Source: Acarospora socialis (taxonomy: Eukaryota > Ascomycota > Lecanoromycetes > Acarosporales > Acarosporaceae). From it: a DNA stretch of 64,000 nt. Position 1 is the first letter of the stretch. Every line of letters begins with the position of its first letter. The stretch is from the NCBI GenBank assembly GCA_025617375.2, contig JAMYGW020000003.1, forward strand, positions 3,038,001-3,102,000. Reading direction: 5' to 3'. The translations under genes and the position numbers were made by a program. The notes beneath the pieces are model-generated. The model had not been told where the DNA came from, searched no databases, and was given only the letters and a program-made list of their open reading frames with translations. This document shows positions 54,931 through 64,000 of the stretch, piece after piece.

Positions 54931-56220
54931 GGACACGGGGACAGGACCTGCTAGCCAAATCAGGCATGGTGATAGCTATCTTCACTACGTATCTGACCCC
55001 CAGAACTCCCAGCTGTGCGTTCAATGCCCATCATGAAGAGCCTCGCACACTCTCATCAGGGCCGTGCTTGGTCACATATGAACCCATTCCCGTTTCTCTG
55101 CCCATGATCAATCAGCACTAAGCAGTGGCATATATGCAGAATAACAACGTCTGAAACATGCATTGTGGTTTTGGAAAGCATTGTGGGACGCAGCCTGGAA
55201 TCCGAAGCTCTGATCGAAACACGGCAAAAGGTAAATTATTGGGAGAGACGGGAATTGAGAGCTCTGGAACTCAGGGCCAGACACTGAAGATCTTGAAAGC
55301 TTCTTCCGGAAAGGTGTCCAGAACTCCAGAGAATAATTATCAATGCCCAAACTTAGCCCCATAGTCTGAACTACAGCACATTGAGTATCAGTATAGCGTT
55401 TTGGCCCCGGCATGTGTACCTGTTCCGGACGACCTTCTGACTTGTACATAACGTTAATGAGTTGATATACCGAATTGGTCAGCCCTCGTGGGGCTGAGAT
55501 TGCCGCTGGCCCCTCACACTGTTCAGATGAAACATCTTACGTACCTTATGCACATCAATATAACTTTACATCCAAGAGACTCCCCTTAGCTATATATACA
55601 AACTACTTCGGACGGGAAATTGGCACCGCAACCCAACCGTGTCACATCGAACCTAATTATACTCCTTTCAACCTCATCTTTCGTACAACACCTGTCCGTG
55701 CCGTTTATTGAACGTTTCTCATCTGCAGTGACCACCTGCTGTGTCCAAGACATCTGTAGCCTGGGTCAGAGACCCTCGTCAGAGCCACGTAATCTCTGTT
55801 TTGAGTCAAGGTTATGGGTTCATGTAAGTTTGCGTTTGAAGTCACTATTGGCATTGTAAATAATCTGGAACCTTTGGTCCTATTTCGAAGCTACCATTGA
55901 ACTCGGCACCAATATCACGGCTCAAAATACCAAGAACACATTCTCGTACAAGCATGACGGTATCATTCTGCGTATCGTGTTATTTCAGCGTCCCGTGCCA
56001 TGAGTTGACGGTGTTGTCTTCACCGCAAAGTTGAGTGGGTCACCCACTTCACTCATCGTTCTTGCCAGATGTCTCAGTGGGCTGTCTAAGATCTATAAAG
56101 CCCGCTCAGTCACATCTGCCAACAGAATAACACCATCTTCGTAACCTCAAGCCAGTCAATCTCTTTGCACAGAGACATCCCAGTTCTGATCACACCACCA
56201 AACTCCAACTGTATGTAACA
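54931..56220. other. intergenic stretch with TATA-type promoter at its right end
   Basis: No gene is supported between the decayed repeats and the Cys-rich gene. ATCTATAAAG at 56091-56100 lies 121-130 bp before the ATG at 56221, followed by a CA-rich leader (ACACCACCAAACTCCAACTG). Confidence 0.5.
56094..56099 (+). promoter_or_regulatory. TATA box of the Cys-rich gene at 56221
   Basis: TATAAA within ATCTATAAAG, 122 bp upstream of the start codon and followed by a CA-rich leader ending AACATGG. The same ten bases precede the carbonic anhydrase gene at 10821. Confidence 0.45.
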
Positions 56221-56718
56221 TGGCTGCAACTAACTGCACCGTTGGCTATGCCCCCATGTGAGTCTTGATCCATACCCATGCCTGATCCTCTCCTCTGAAG
56301 TTGACTGAACAGTGACACTACCGACTCGATCTGTGCCATCCACAACTCTGGCACTGCGGTCAACAACCTTCAGAAATGCTGCGGGAACGCCCCGGTTCAC
56401 ACAACCCCCGACGGCTGCTTGAAATATTGCCAGTACGACAGTTCCAGACTCAGCGAGTTTACCAGTTGCCTCGGTGAAGGCATCATCGGAGCAGTATGCC
56501 AAGCGGCTAGAGGTACCAGCAACCCTACAGCGAGCTCTTCCCCGACTAGCACTTCCTCTACTACAGCCCCGACTGCTTCTTCCTCTGCAACACGGGCGTA
56601 TGGTTGGTTTAAATCTGCTATGGCTGTGATGATGGTGGTCATGGTAGGATCGAGCTTGGCCACAGATGTCATTCCCGGACAAGACATTTTCTCGTGCGCC
56701 GATGGTCAGTCAGTGTAA
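56221..56718 (+). CDS. small Cys-rich Ser/Thr protein with C-terminal hydrophobic segment
   Basis: Function unknown. Exon 1 encodes MAATNCTVGYAPI; a GTGAGT donor and a GAACAG acceptor join in phase 2 to DTTDSICAIHNSGTAVNNLQ. Eight cysteines (NC, IC, KCC, GC, YC, SC, VC) precede a Ser/Thr-rich stalk (SSSPTSTSSTTAPTASSS) and a hydrophobic helix (SAMAVMMVVMVGSSLA). The build resembles anchored 8-Cys fungal surface proteins, yet no N-terminal signal peptide is seen. The frame runs 18 residues past the helix (TDVIPGQDIFSCADGQSV), unusual for a GPI signal; the true 3' end may differ, or this may be fused by splicing to the next gene. Confidence 0.6.
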
Positions 56719-58092
56719 GAAATGCGACATTGGTAACAATCCAGGCGCCCCACACAATGGCGCGTCTAACGTTCAGCATGGGTGGCCGGAATGTGAAATC
56801 TATAGCTCGGTACAATTCAAGGGAGCTGAATCGAAAACCGGAGGAGGCTGTTAGTCTCCAACCAGAACCCTGTACGTATCTGCTTACTGACGGCGAACAG
56901 ATGATGTCTGGTGGAACATCGGCCAACCCAACGCTGGATGTCAGATTATCGTAATGTCCCCTGTCGGAGAGGATGTTGCGGGCTCAAATTGCGGTAATAT
57001 TGTCCTTGCTGAGAAGCGTGCCGGCTGTTACTATACTCATCTTGAAGAAACGTTCATGGTACAGTTTTGCTGTGGCAGTGGCGACTGCTCAAAAGCTGGG
57101 TTGCAAGGCCTCAGAAGTCGTGACGTTTCCGAGATCCCCGAGCTCATCGCGAGGTCTGCTGCTGGAGTGCTCGGTGACGACACATTCGCGATCCCACTTG
57201 TGAGTTTCCAATATAGCGCGAGAACAAAGAACGCACGAGTAACAATCTCTTCTTCTAGTCGACGCCCCACGGAACAGAGCCTATCGCTTCGTTTAGCCTC
57301 GAGGCCAAACGCTCCAGATATGCTTCCCACTCCATCGGCACTACTCCTGGCAGCTCCCTGACTGGCCGTACCGGCAGATATGCCGCTGCTGAACTCAGCA
57401 GACGCCGTCATAAGAAGCCACCGAAACCGACATGTTCTAACGTCCAGAACAAAGGAGATTCGTACACCAAAGCTGGCTCCAGACTCAAGTCTCGAAAATC
57501 CTCGTCTGCAATTCCGAGACTCCATGCAACCAGCAAGTCGGATCACAGATTTCCGTTGCACATACTCTTACCAATACACACTCTACGACCATTACCAATT
57601 CCGGTGGGGTTTCAGTTGCAATTGAAGCTGGTGGTAGGTCCAGACTAACTGTACTACCTCCGTAGTGTGACCGAACCGCTGACATCTCGGACTAGTCGAC
57701 TTTATCATTGAGTCCAAGGTAACTACTACCGCTCATTATGAATATGCCAAGGCCGTGGAGGATGCTACTGGAACCCAGGATAGTACTAGCAAGACGGTAT
57801 ATAAATTGGGCCACCTTCTTCAAGAAGAGACTAACTTACATTTTAGACGACGCTCAACCAAGTTTACGCCCAAGTTCCCGGCACAACAGGAGTAAGTGAC
57901 ACCAAACCCCGGTTTGCTAGAGAGAAAAGGTGGGCTAACGACATTCAGTACATCTGGTTCACGCCCAGGCTCAATTGTCAAATAAAGACAATGACTTGTG
58001 ATGGTCAAGATATAGAAGTTGAGCAGTGCGATCCAGCTCTCCTGGCTGACGGTACTCAGAATGGCGAGTTGGGCTATACAACCACTGCCTAG
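56702..58092 (+). CDS. Cys-containing, probably secreted protein of unknown function
   Basis: Several exons fit one frame path: QCKKCDIGNNPGAPHNGASN and ECEIYSSVQFKGAESKTGGG, an intron with GTTAGT donor (to about 56901), then YDVWWNIGQPNAGCQIIVMS, CGNIVLAEKRAGCYYTHLEE and FMVQFCCGSGDCSKAGLQGL, another GTGAGT donor near 57200, and C-terminal exons with SSQICV-type text, THSTTITNSGGVSVAIEAGG, TTAHYEYAKAVEDATG, TLNQVYAQVPGTTG and YIWFTPRLNCQIKTMTCDG. The Ser/Thr-rich alternating strands and paired cysteines suit an extracellular beta-rich protein. The 5' end is uncertain: the only nearby ATG overlaps the previous frame, and no signal peptide is placed. The middle (57260-57640) could not be modelled with confidence. 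Confidence 0.45.
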
Positions 58093-60052
58093 TTGGGTAA
58101 GAACCTGCTGGCAGCCAGAAAGCATTTTACAACAGCTACATCTGTAAACAGTACGTGGTCAATTGGCTGAAAGATCAATACGGAAATAGAACAAGATCAT
58201 TTCTTTTGTGTTTGCTTTACCCTATTAAAGCTCGGATTCCTTTGAAATTTAATTTTGTGCACTTAATAGGATCTTTTTATTGAATAGACGACAATGCCAG
58301 TTCAGTGACCATCACCTTCTTGAAAGCTTCAGTCCATCACCACAATCTAGATGATGAGTCAGAGTTAACATGAGAGGCTGGACAGACTAGCTAAAGACGA
58401 AGCATGTACAGCTGCAGGGTTAATAGCACAAGTGGAGGACGGCCGCCTAGGAAGTGGTTTCCAGATACGAGCAGGCTGTTGAAAACAACAGCTGAACTGC
58501 TGTCCAAAAGTAAGATGTGGAGTGAGGTTTGATGTCAAAAGGCCAAGTATCATACTTTGCCCTCACGCATTACGCCTGTAACAGATTCAAAATGCCATGC
58601 TATAGAGAATTATGTTGAGTTAAGGAGGACAAGAAGATGACTGATCCCAATACCAGGTCAAGATATGAAATTATATGTATCCAACATCGTCTCCGCGATC
58701 TCCATACCTAGGAATCAAACGCAAATAGTTGATTGATAGTGTACGGAGGGAGCCTCGACAGACGTGCCTAGGTGTGCGGGTGATTTGCTGCTCACGGCTT
58801 GAGATTTGAGGCCCTCAGATTCTCAGTACAGGATCCCTCCAACACCTTTTCTGCCACCGTCAGGACTGAAGATTCGAACTAATTGGGCAACTAGCAAGGG
58901 TCGGATTATTCAACTAGGAGACTTCGAAAGATGTATCTTCTCCGAGGATCTCACAAAGAACATAAAGTTCCATAGGTCTACCAGAGATTATCGATTTAGC
59001 CGCTAACTTCAGTGTTAGGTAGAAGCTGAACACCATAGCAAACGTTCAACCAGAATGGCTGGACAAAACAAAGTTGGCGACAGAAGAGATTGCTCGGAGT
59101 GAAGGTAACTTACGACTTTGGGATATTCAGCTCGTGAAACGAGTCAGTCAGAAAGAAATCATGAGACCTACCTAAGATCTCTCACAATCCGATCTTCACG
59201 TACCACTTGACTCCGGCGGATGGCTTAATGAGCCAATGTAGTCACCCAAGCAGGCATGTGCAGCGGAGCCTACAGCATGTCTAGCCCTAACCTACAAGCG
59301 CGCCAGGTACCAGGTAAGCTTGACAGTCGAGGATCTTACTCAGACTAGACGGACATTTACCCAGTAGATCTGACAGAAAAACCCTGTTGATTGGCTGTCA
59401 TATTGCATAGTTGGATTATATCCAGCAAGAGACCCTGACAACGCTCAGTACCTATATGCTATCCTCGAAGACTATAACTACTTTCTCATGTGGCTCTATC
59501 TTGTTGACAATCTTGGCTCAGTCACGGATAAGGGGGTTTGCATGCTTAATAAGCACATCGGGTGGCTGCAAATAAGCTCAAACGGCGTGCAGGCAGGCCA
59601 AACTCCTTTGGATTTCTCTTTGTCATCGCGCCGTCGCCAGCTCCTCATCCCTCCGTCATGCATCATCGAAAGACGAACAAAATCCTCAGCCCGAGTCAAC
59701 CACGGCGCAATGGAGGTACATGTATGTACTGTACTCGTACTTAGGTACCGAGGCAACTGTTCGGAAGCAACGGCTGCAAATAAAAAAAGGATACTATGTG
59801 CAGAACCTTATGCGTGGAAATATATGATCTCATCCGTGACCTCTGACTTCTACTTCCGTCGAGTCTTAAGCCCTTTGAAACAGTGCTTTAGAGATCAGAT
59901 TACCGCTGCACCTGATACACTCTTATTTTGGTTTGACGAAGTACCTACGTCTGCTGTAAAATCTGGCATTTGGACTCTCTCATTATCGTCATAATTGTAA
60001 CTCTCGATAGAGCATGGAATCGGCGCTTGAGACTTTCTTATAGCCGTTAACA
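58093..60052. other. 2-kb intergenic stretch, nothing recognised
   Basis: No gene or repeat found. The 168-codon plus frame at 59488-59994 has no domain, signal or start context and overlaps the likely promoter of the HPP gene. Confidence 0.5.
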
Positions 60053-61048
60053 ATGCATTTTCCAGCTGCAGGGGATCTTAACATAGATATAGAAAAGTAC
60101 CTGCTTCCGTTCATTCCTCGGTCACGTCTACACCTTCTTCCACGGCCTATCTCACATTTCCTTGGTTATCGAGATACTCGACGCAAACCGATTGGCAATC
60201 TGCTCATTGCAGCATGGTCGTTCTTTGGAGCATTCTGTGGTGTTGCGATTGTCGAGGGCGCTTTCATGAGCCCGGTCATCCGAGCCCACGGGGCGCCTCT
60301 CATTATCGGCAGCTTCGTATGTTTCCCTTCTTACGTCTAGCACACAAACAGCGCATGTGCTCATTACTTGCTCAAGGGCGCAGCGGCCATTCTTGAGTAC
60401 AACACGATCGAGTCCCCTCTGGCCCAGCCGCGGAATTCTATCATGGGGCACTTCATCTCGGCCGTCGTTGGAGTCGCGATAACCAAGCTTTTCGAGCTAA
60501 ATCCTCACTTCGAAAGTCTGCGATGGGTGGCAGGAGCGATGGCGTGTGGGCTCGCGTCTGCCGCGATGACTCTGACAAAGACCATCCATCCGCCTGCCGG
60601 AGCGACTGCTCTACTTGCGGCAGTCGACCCTACCGTCTCGAAGTTAGGGTGGTATCTACTTCCCCTGGTTCTCCTCAGTACCGTGCTTACAGTTGGGTCG
60701 GCATGTTTGATCAACAATATTCAACGGCAATTCCCGCTGTACTGGGTTACTCCCGTTGACCTCAGCAAGGGGGTGTCTGATATCGAGAGAACACCTTCCC
60801 GTGTGAGTCGCGTTTCAGTTGACGGAGGTGATACTCTTGGGGAGGATAAGGAATTGGACCGAATCGTCATCACCTCGGAGCACATCTTGGTACCGGATCA
60901 CCTCTTTCTGGCATCTGAGGAGCAGGGCATACTCGAGATTCTACGGGACCGGTTGAAGGAAGGACTACCGTCTGATCAGGGTCCGGAGATGACATCAACG
61001 GCATCTAAAGGCTCGGATAAGACCAATTTCTCCAAGTCGACTTGCTGA
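60053..61048 (+). CDS. HPP-family integral membrane protein
   Basis: Four-helix membrane protein; bacterial and plant relatives have been linked with nitrite transport, the fungal role is unknown. Exons 60053-60316 and 60377-61048 join in phase 0 (GTATGT donor, CAAG acceptor) to give 311 residues. LLPRPISHFLGYRD precedes the first helix (NLLIAAWSFFGAFCGVAIVE); exon 2 has EYNTIESPLAQPRNSIMGHF, FISAVVGVAITKLFEL, the signature TKTIHPPAGATALLAAVDP and a last helix (YLLPLVLLSTVLTVGSACLI). The cytosolic tail of about 100 residues is Ser/Asp-rich. Full length for the fungal family. Confidence 0.92.
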
Positions 61049-61761
61049 CATGTAGCTTTTCATCGAAGGTCTACCCGCTCCCTTTCTAACGGAATCGATT
61101 GGAACAACGAGTTTCACGATTTATCTATGGTTGCATTAGCATAGCCGGCGCGTTGCTTAGAAGGCAGTCACAGCGATATGCATTGGCATCAGTGACGGGT
61201 TGCTGTACATATATTTCAATCTCCGCGGTGCCGCATAGAGATCAATACCTGTTCCCGTGCCGAGTTGCTCTTGCAGACGTCCTCCTTAATCTTGCGCAGA
61301 AATCTTTACGTTAGGTGTAGCCACAATATGAGTAAGTTACCTGCCTAAGGTATCTACCTTATATCCAAGTCTCCTCTCGCTTACCTTATTCATCGCTGCT
61401 AAATTTGACGTTCTGAGCCTCTAACTAACCAGATTAAGCGATTAGAAAAGTTATGAACCACACAAAGCCTTTTCACCTCACATCCCAACGACTTTGAATT
61501 CCTTGTAGACCACGTTCACAAGAAGCAAGGTTGTTCACAAGCTGCAACTATTTGATACCTTACTACAGCTCTCCTCCATCATTTACCACCGCTCACAATA
61601 TTGAAACAGTATCTGCAAGCTTCTTGTGAGCGTATCCGTGCGAGGCGCCAATCGATAAGGCAGATCCCACTAAGCCTCAAGGTTCACATCCCACTACAAA
61701 ATCTTCCTCGCCTTCTATCGACGGCTCCATCTAGTGCCGACAGCTAGGTTCTACCATAATC
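61049..61761. other. intergenic stretch, ARB1 promoter
   Basis: No gene seen. A CCTAAGGTATCTACC microrepeat lies near 61344-61358; the last 150 bp are a pyrimidine-rich leader. Confidence 0.5.
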
Positions 61762-63781
61762 ATGGTCTCTGCTTCAAAAGCAGCGCGACAGGCTAAACGG
61801 GCCGAAGGTGGTGAAAAGAAGAAGACAGTTGCGTCTAAAGTCTCATCGAAAGCTGCGTCCAAGAATGGATCTTCGGCATCATCGGTCAATGGCGACGAGA
61901 CTCCCCCTCTGCTGGACGGGGATGGCAATGCTTTGCCTGAGGATGAGCAGCCAGCTACATCGGACAAGAAGATGTCAGATGTAAAGAAGCTGACGGAGCA
62001 GATGGATAAACATGGCCTGTCGGACCGTGTAACGACCGGCGTGCTGGCGTCACTGGCACAAAGTCGGGACATCAAGATAACATCCGTATCCCTCGTTTTC
62101 CACGGCAAAGTTCTGATAACCGACACTACACTGGAGCTCAACTATGGTAGAAGATATGGTCTTCTGGGAGAGAACGGGTGCGGAAAATCTACGCTGCTGA
62201 AGGCCATCGACAAGCGGGAATATCCTGTACCAGAACAGATTGATATCTACCTGTTGAATGAAGGCGCACCGCCAAGCGACCTTGGTGCTCTCGAATGGGT
62301 CGTCAAGGAAGCCGAGAATGAAATGGAAAGATTAGATAAGCTGGCGGAACAGATATTAGAGAATGATGGTCCCGAGAGCCCTATCCTTGAAGATCTCTAC
62401 GAGGTAGGTCACCCATACTAAACTCAAAAGGCGGCTGAAGCTAATGCTCCGTATCAGCGCATGGAAACAATGGACCCCTCGACCTTCGCAACACGGGCAT
62501 CTCTCATTCTCACCGGTCTAGGCTTCAACAAGAAGACCATACATAAGAAAACGAAAGACATGTCAGGTGGATGGCGTATGCGAGTCGCCTTGGCAAAAGC
62601 CCTATTTGTCAAGCCATCCCTGCTCCTCCTGGACGATCCTACGGCGCACTTGGATTTGGAAGCCTGTGTGTGGCTCGAGGAGTACCTCAAGAAGTGGGAC
62701 CGCACCCTTATTCTTGTCTCCCACAGTATGGACTTCTTAAACGGGGTCTGCACAAACATGATCGATATGCGAATGAAGAAGCTAATCTACTACGGTGGAA
62801 ACTATGATTCATACATCAAAACACGCTCGGAGCAAGAGGTCAATCAAATGAAGGCTTACACAAAGCAACAAGACGAAATCGCTCATATCAAGAAATTCAT
62901 CGCCTCTGCCGGGACATACGCCAACTTAGTCAGACAAGCCAAGTCGCGGCAAAAGATCCTGGACAAGATGGAGGCTGACGGCTTCGTCCAGCCTGTCGCA
63001 CAAGATCGAGTATTCACCTTCCGGTTTGCGGATGTGGAGAAGCTTCCGCCGCCGGTGCTGTCGTTTGACGACGTCACATTCTCGTACTCGGGCAAAGCCA
63101 GCGACACTCTATATGAACATCTCGACCTCGGAGTAGATATGGACTCGAGAACAGCACTCGTCGGCCCTAACGGTGTTGGTAAATCCACACTCCTACGCCT
63201 CATGACGGGCAAACTCTCCCCGAACTCCGGTGTCGTGTCCCGGCATACGCATCTCAAGCTTGGGCTGTATAGTCAGCACTCGGCCGAGCAACTCGACCTG
63301 ACCAAGTCAGCACTGGATTTCGTGCGAGACAAGTACTCAGACAAGAGTCAGGACTATCAGTATTGGAGACAGCAACTGGGTCGGTATGGGCTCAGCGGAG
63401 AGTCACAGACTGCGTTGATGGGTACCTTGTCCGAGGGGCAGAAAAGCAGAATTGTTTTTGCGCTCTTGGCCATCGAAGGACCCAACATGTTATTGCTGGA
63501 TGAGCCTACCAACGGATTGGATATTCCCACCATTGACAGTTTGGCAGATGCTATCAATGCGTTTAGTGGCGGTGTTGTAGTAGTGTCGCACGACTTCAGG
63601 TCTGTCCAATACAGTTCCCAGGCTTAGTGCCCGAGCTTGCTGACATCGCTGTAGGTTGTTGGACAAAATCGCCAAGGATATCATGGTCTGCGAGAACAAG
63701 ACGATCCGACGGTGGGACGGCTCGATTGGAGAGTACAAGAACTACTTGCGCAAGAAGATGGTCACGATGGGTCAGGTCTAG
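61762..63781 (+). CDS. arb1: ABC-F ATPase ARB1 (ribosome biogenesis)
   Basis: Soluble twin-ATPase acting in 40S/60S assembly and ribosome quality control. Exons 61762-62403, 62458-63599 and 63655-63781 join in phases 0 and 2 to give 636 residues. The N-terminus is Lys/Ser-rich. NBD1 has Walker [13 protein letters not shown], signature [15 protein letters not shown] and Walker [23 protein letters not shown] instead of DE and TAH instead of TNH are, as I recall, also found in yeast Arb1, so this is a family trait. The linker contains [23 protein letters not shown]2 has [26 protein letters not shown] and [15 protein letters not shown]-like text. Ends KKMVTMGQV. Confidence 0.96.
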
Positions 63782-64000
63782 ATCTGGGGTGGTGGTTTGT
63801 TGCATGGGAACATGGGCTAGCTTGGTCACGATACATTTGTTTGCGATGGATAGGTTAGCCTCGACAGGGCATGAGACTATGACATTAGACCGTGAGATGC
63901 GACAACGCATAAGAATTTATTTCTAGCCACCTGGACTCTCATACAACTATAACCACAAGATAGATTAGGGATAGGCACTTGTTCTCGAACTGTTGCCGCA
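63782..64000. other. 3' flank of ARB1
   Basis: No further gene begins before the window end. Confidence 0.4.

Noticed and set aside
59488-59994. 168-codon plus-strand frame
   Set aside because: No domain, poor start context and located in the probable promoter of the HPP gene.
62636-62650. DDPTAH in place of DEPTNH as a dead ATPase site in ARB1
   Set aside because: As recalled, yeast Arb1 has the same NBD1 sequence; it is a family trait, not a local mutation.

Overview
The window is a 64-kb piece of a filamentous ascomycete (Pezizomycotina) nuclear chromosome. Genes lie on both strands, with short introns (about 48-110 nt, GT..AG, often GTAAGT/GTATGT donors and CTRAC-like branch points) and intergenic spacers mostly of 0.3-3 kb. 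Ascomycete-type genes include ATG22, SFL1-type HSF factor, ARB1, HPP protein, promethin/LDO-like protein and many Ser/Thr-rich secreted or membrane proteins. A Dothideomycete is my best guess, but it rests on general gene style only. I saw no rRNA, tRNA, CRISPR or prokaryotic features.

Layout. 0-8 kb: 3' end of orotate phosphoribosyltransferase (+), a small secreted Cys-rich protein (-), the UBC1-type E2 enzyme (-) and an RBR E3 ligase with a long coiled-coil tail (-). 9-18 kb: AYR1-like short-chain reductase (-), beta-carbonic anhydrase (+), a Mae1/TDT-type acid-anion transporter (-), an unrecognised effector-like secreted protein (+) and the vacuolar transporter ATG22 (+). 18-24 kb: mitochondrial succinyl-CoA ligase beta (-) and a DUF3245-like nuclear protein (+) share a 198-bp promoter; then an SFL1/HSF-type regulator (-). 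24-27 kb is a gene-poor stretch dense in AGGTAGGTACCT-type microrepeats. 27-36 kb: F-box protein (-), proteasome ATPase RPT2 (+), and a 994-residue coiled-coil protein (+) preceded by a 130-bp tandem repeat. 36-50 kb: promethin-like lipid-droplet protein (-), Hsp70-like ATPase (-), a single-pass Ser/Thr-rich receptor-like protein (+), a helical-domain protein with three copies of a GLQVCEG motif (-), an EF-hand MscS channel (+) and a Cys-rich wall/surface protein (-). 50-60 kb is accessory: an 81-bp minisatellite in an open frame, broken Ty1/Copia gag fossils, three decaying tandem copies of an unknown domain, and two neighbouring Cys-rich genes. 60-64 kb returns to core genes: HPP membrane protein and ARB1.

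Functionally the window mixes housekeeping genes (ubiquitin-proteasome: UBC1, RBR ligase, F-box protein, RPT2; ribosome biogenesis: ARB1; TCA cycle: LSC2; pyrimidine synthesis: URA5) with surface and secreted proteins. The most unusual parts are the 41-44 kb Hsp70-like / receptor-like / repeat-motif trio, the effector-like gene at 14.5-15.3 kb, the tandem unknown family at 53.2-54.9 kb, and RPT2 with its ATG-only first exon.
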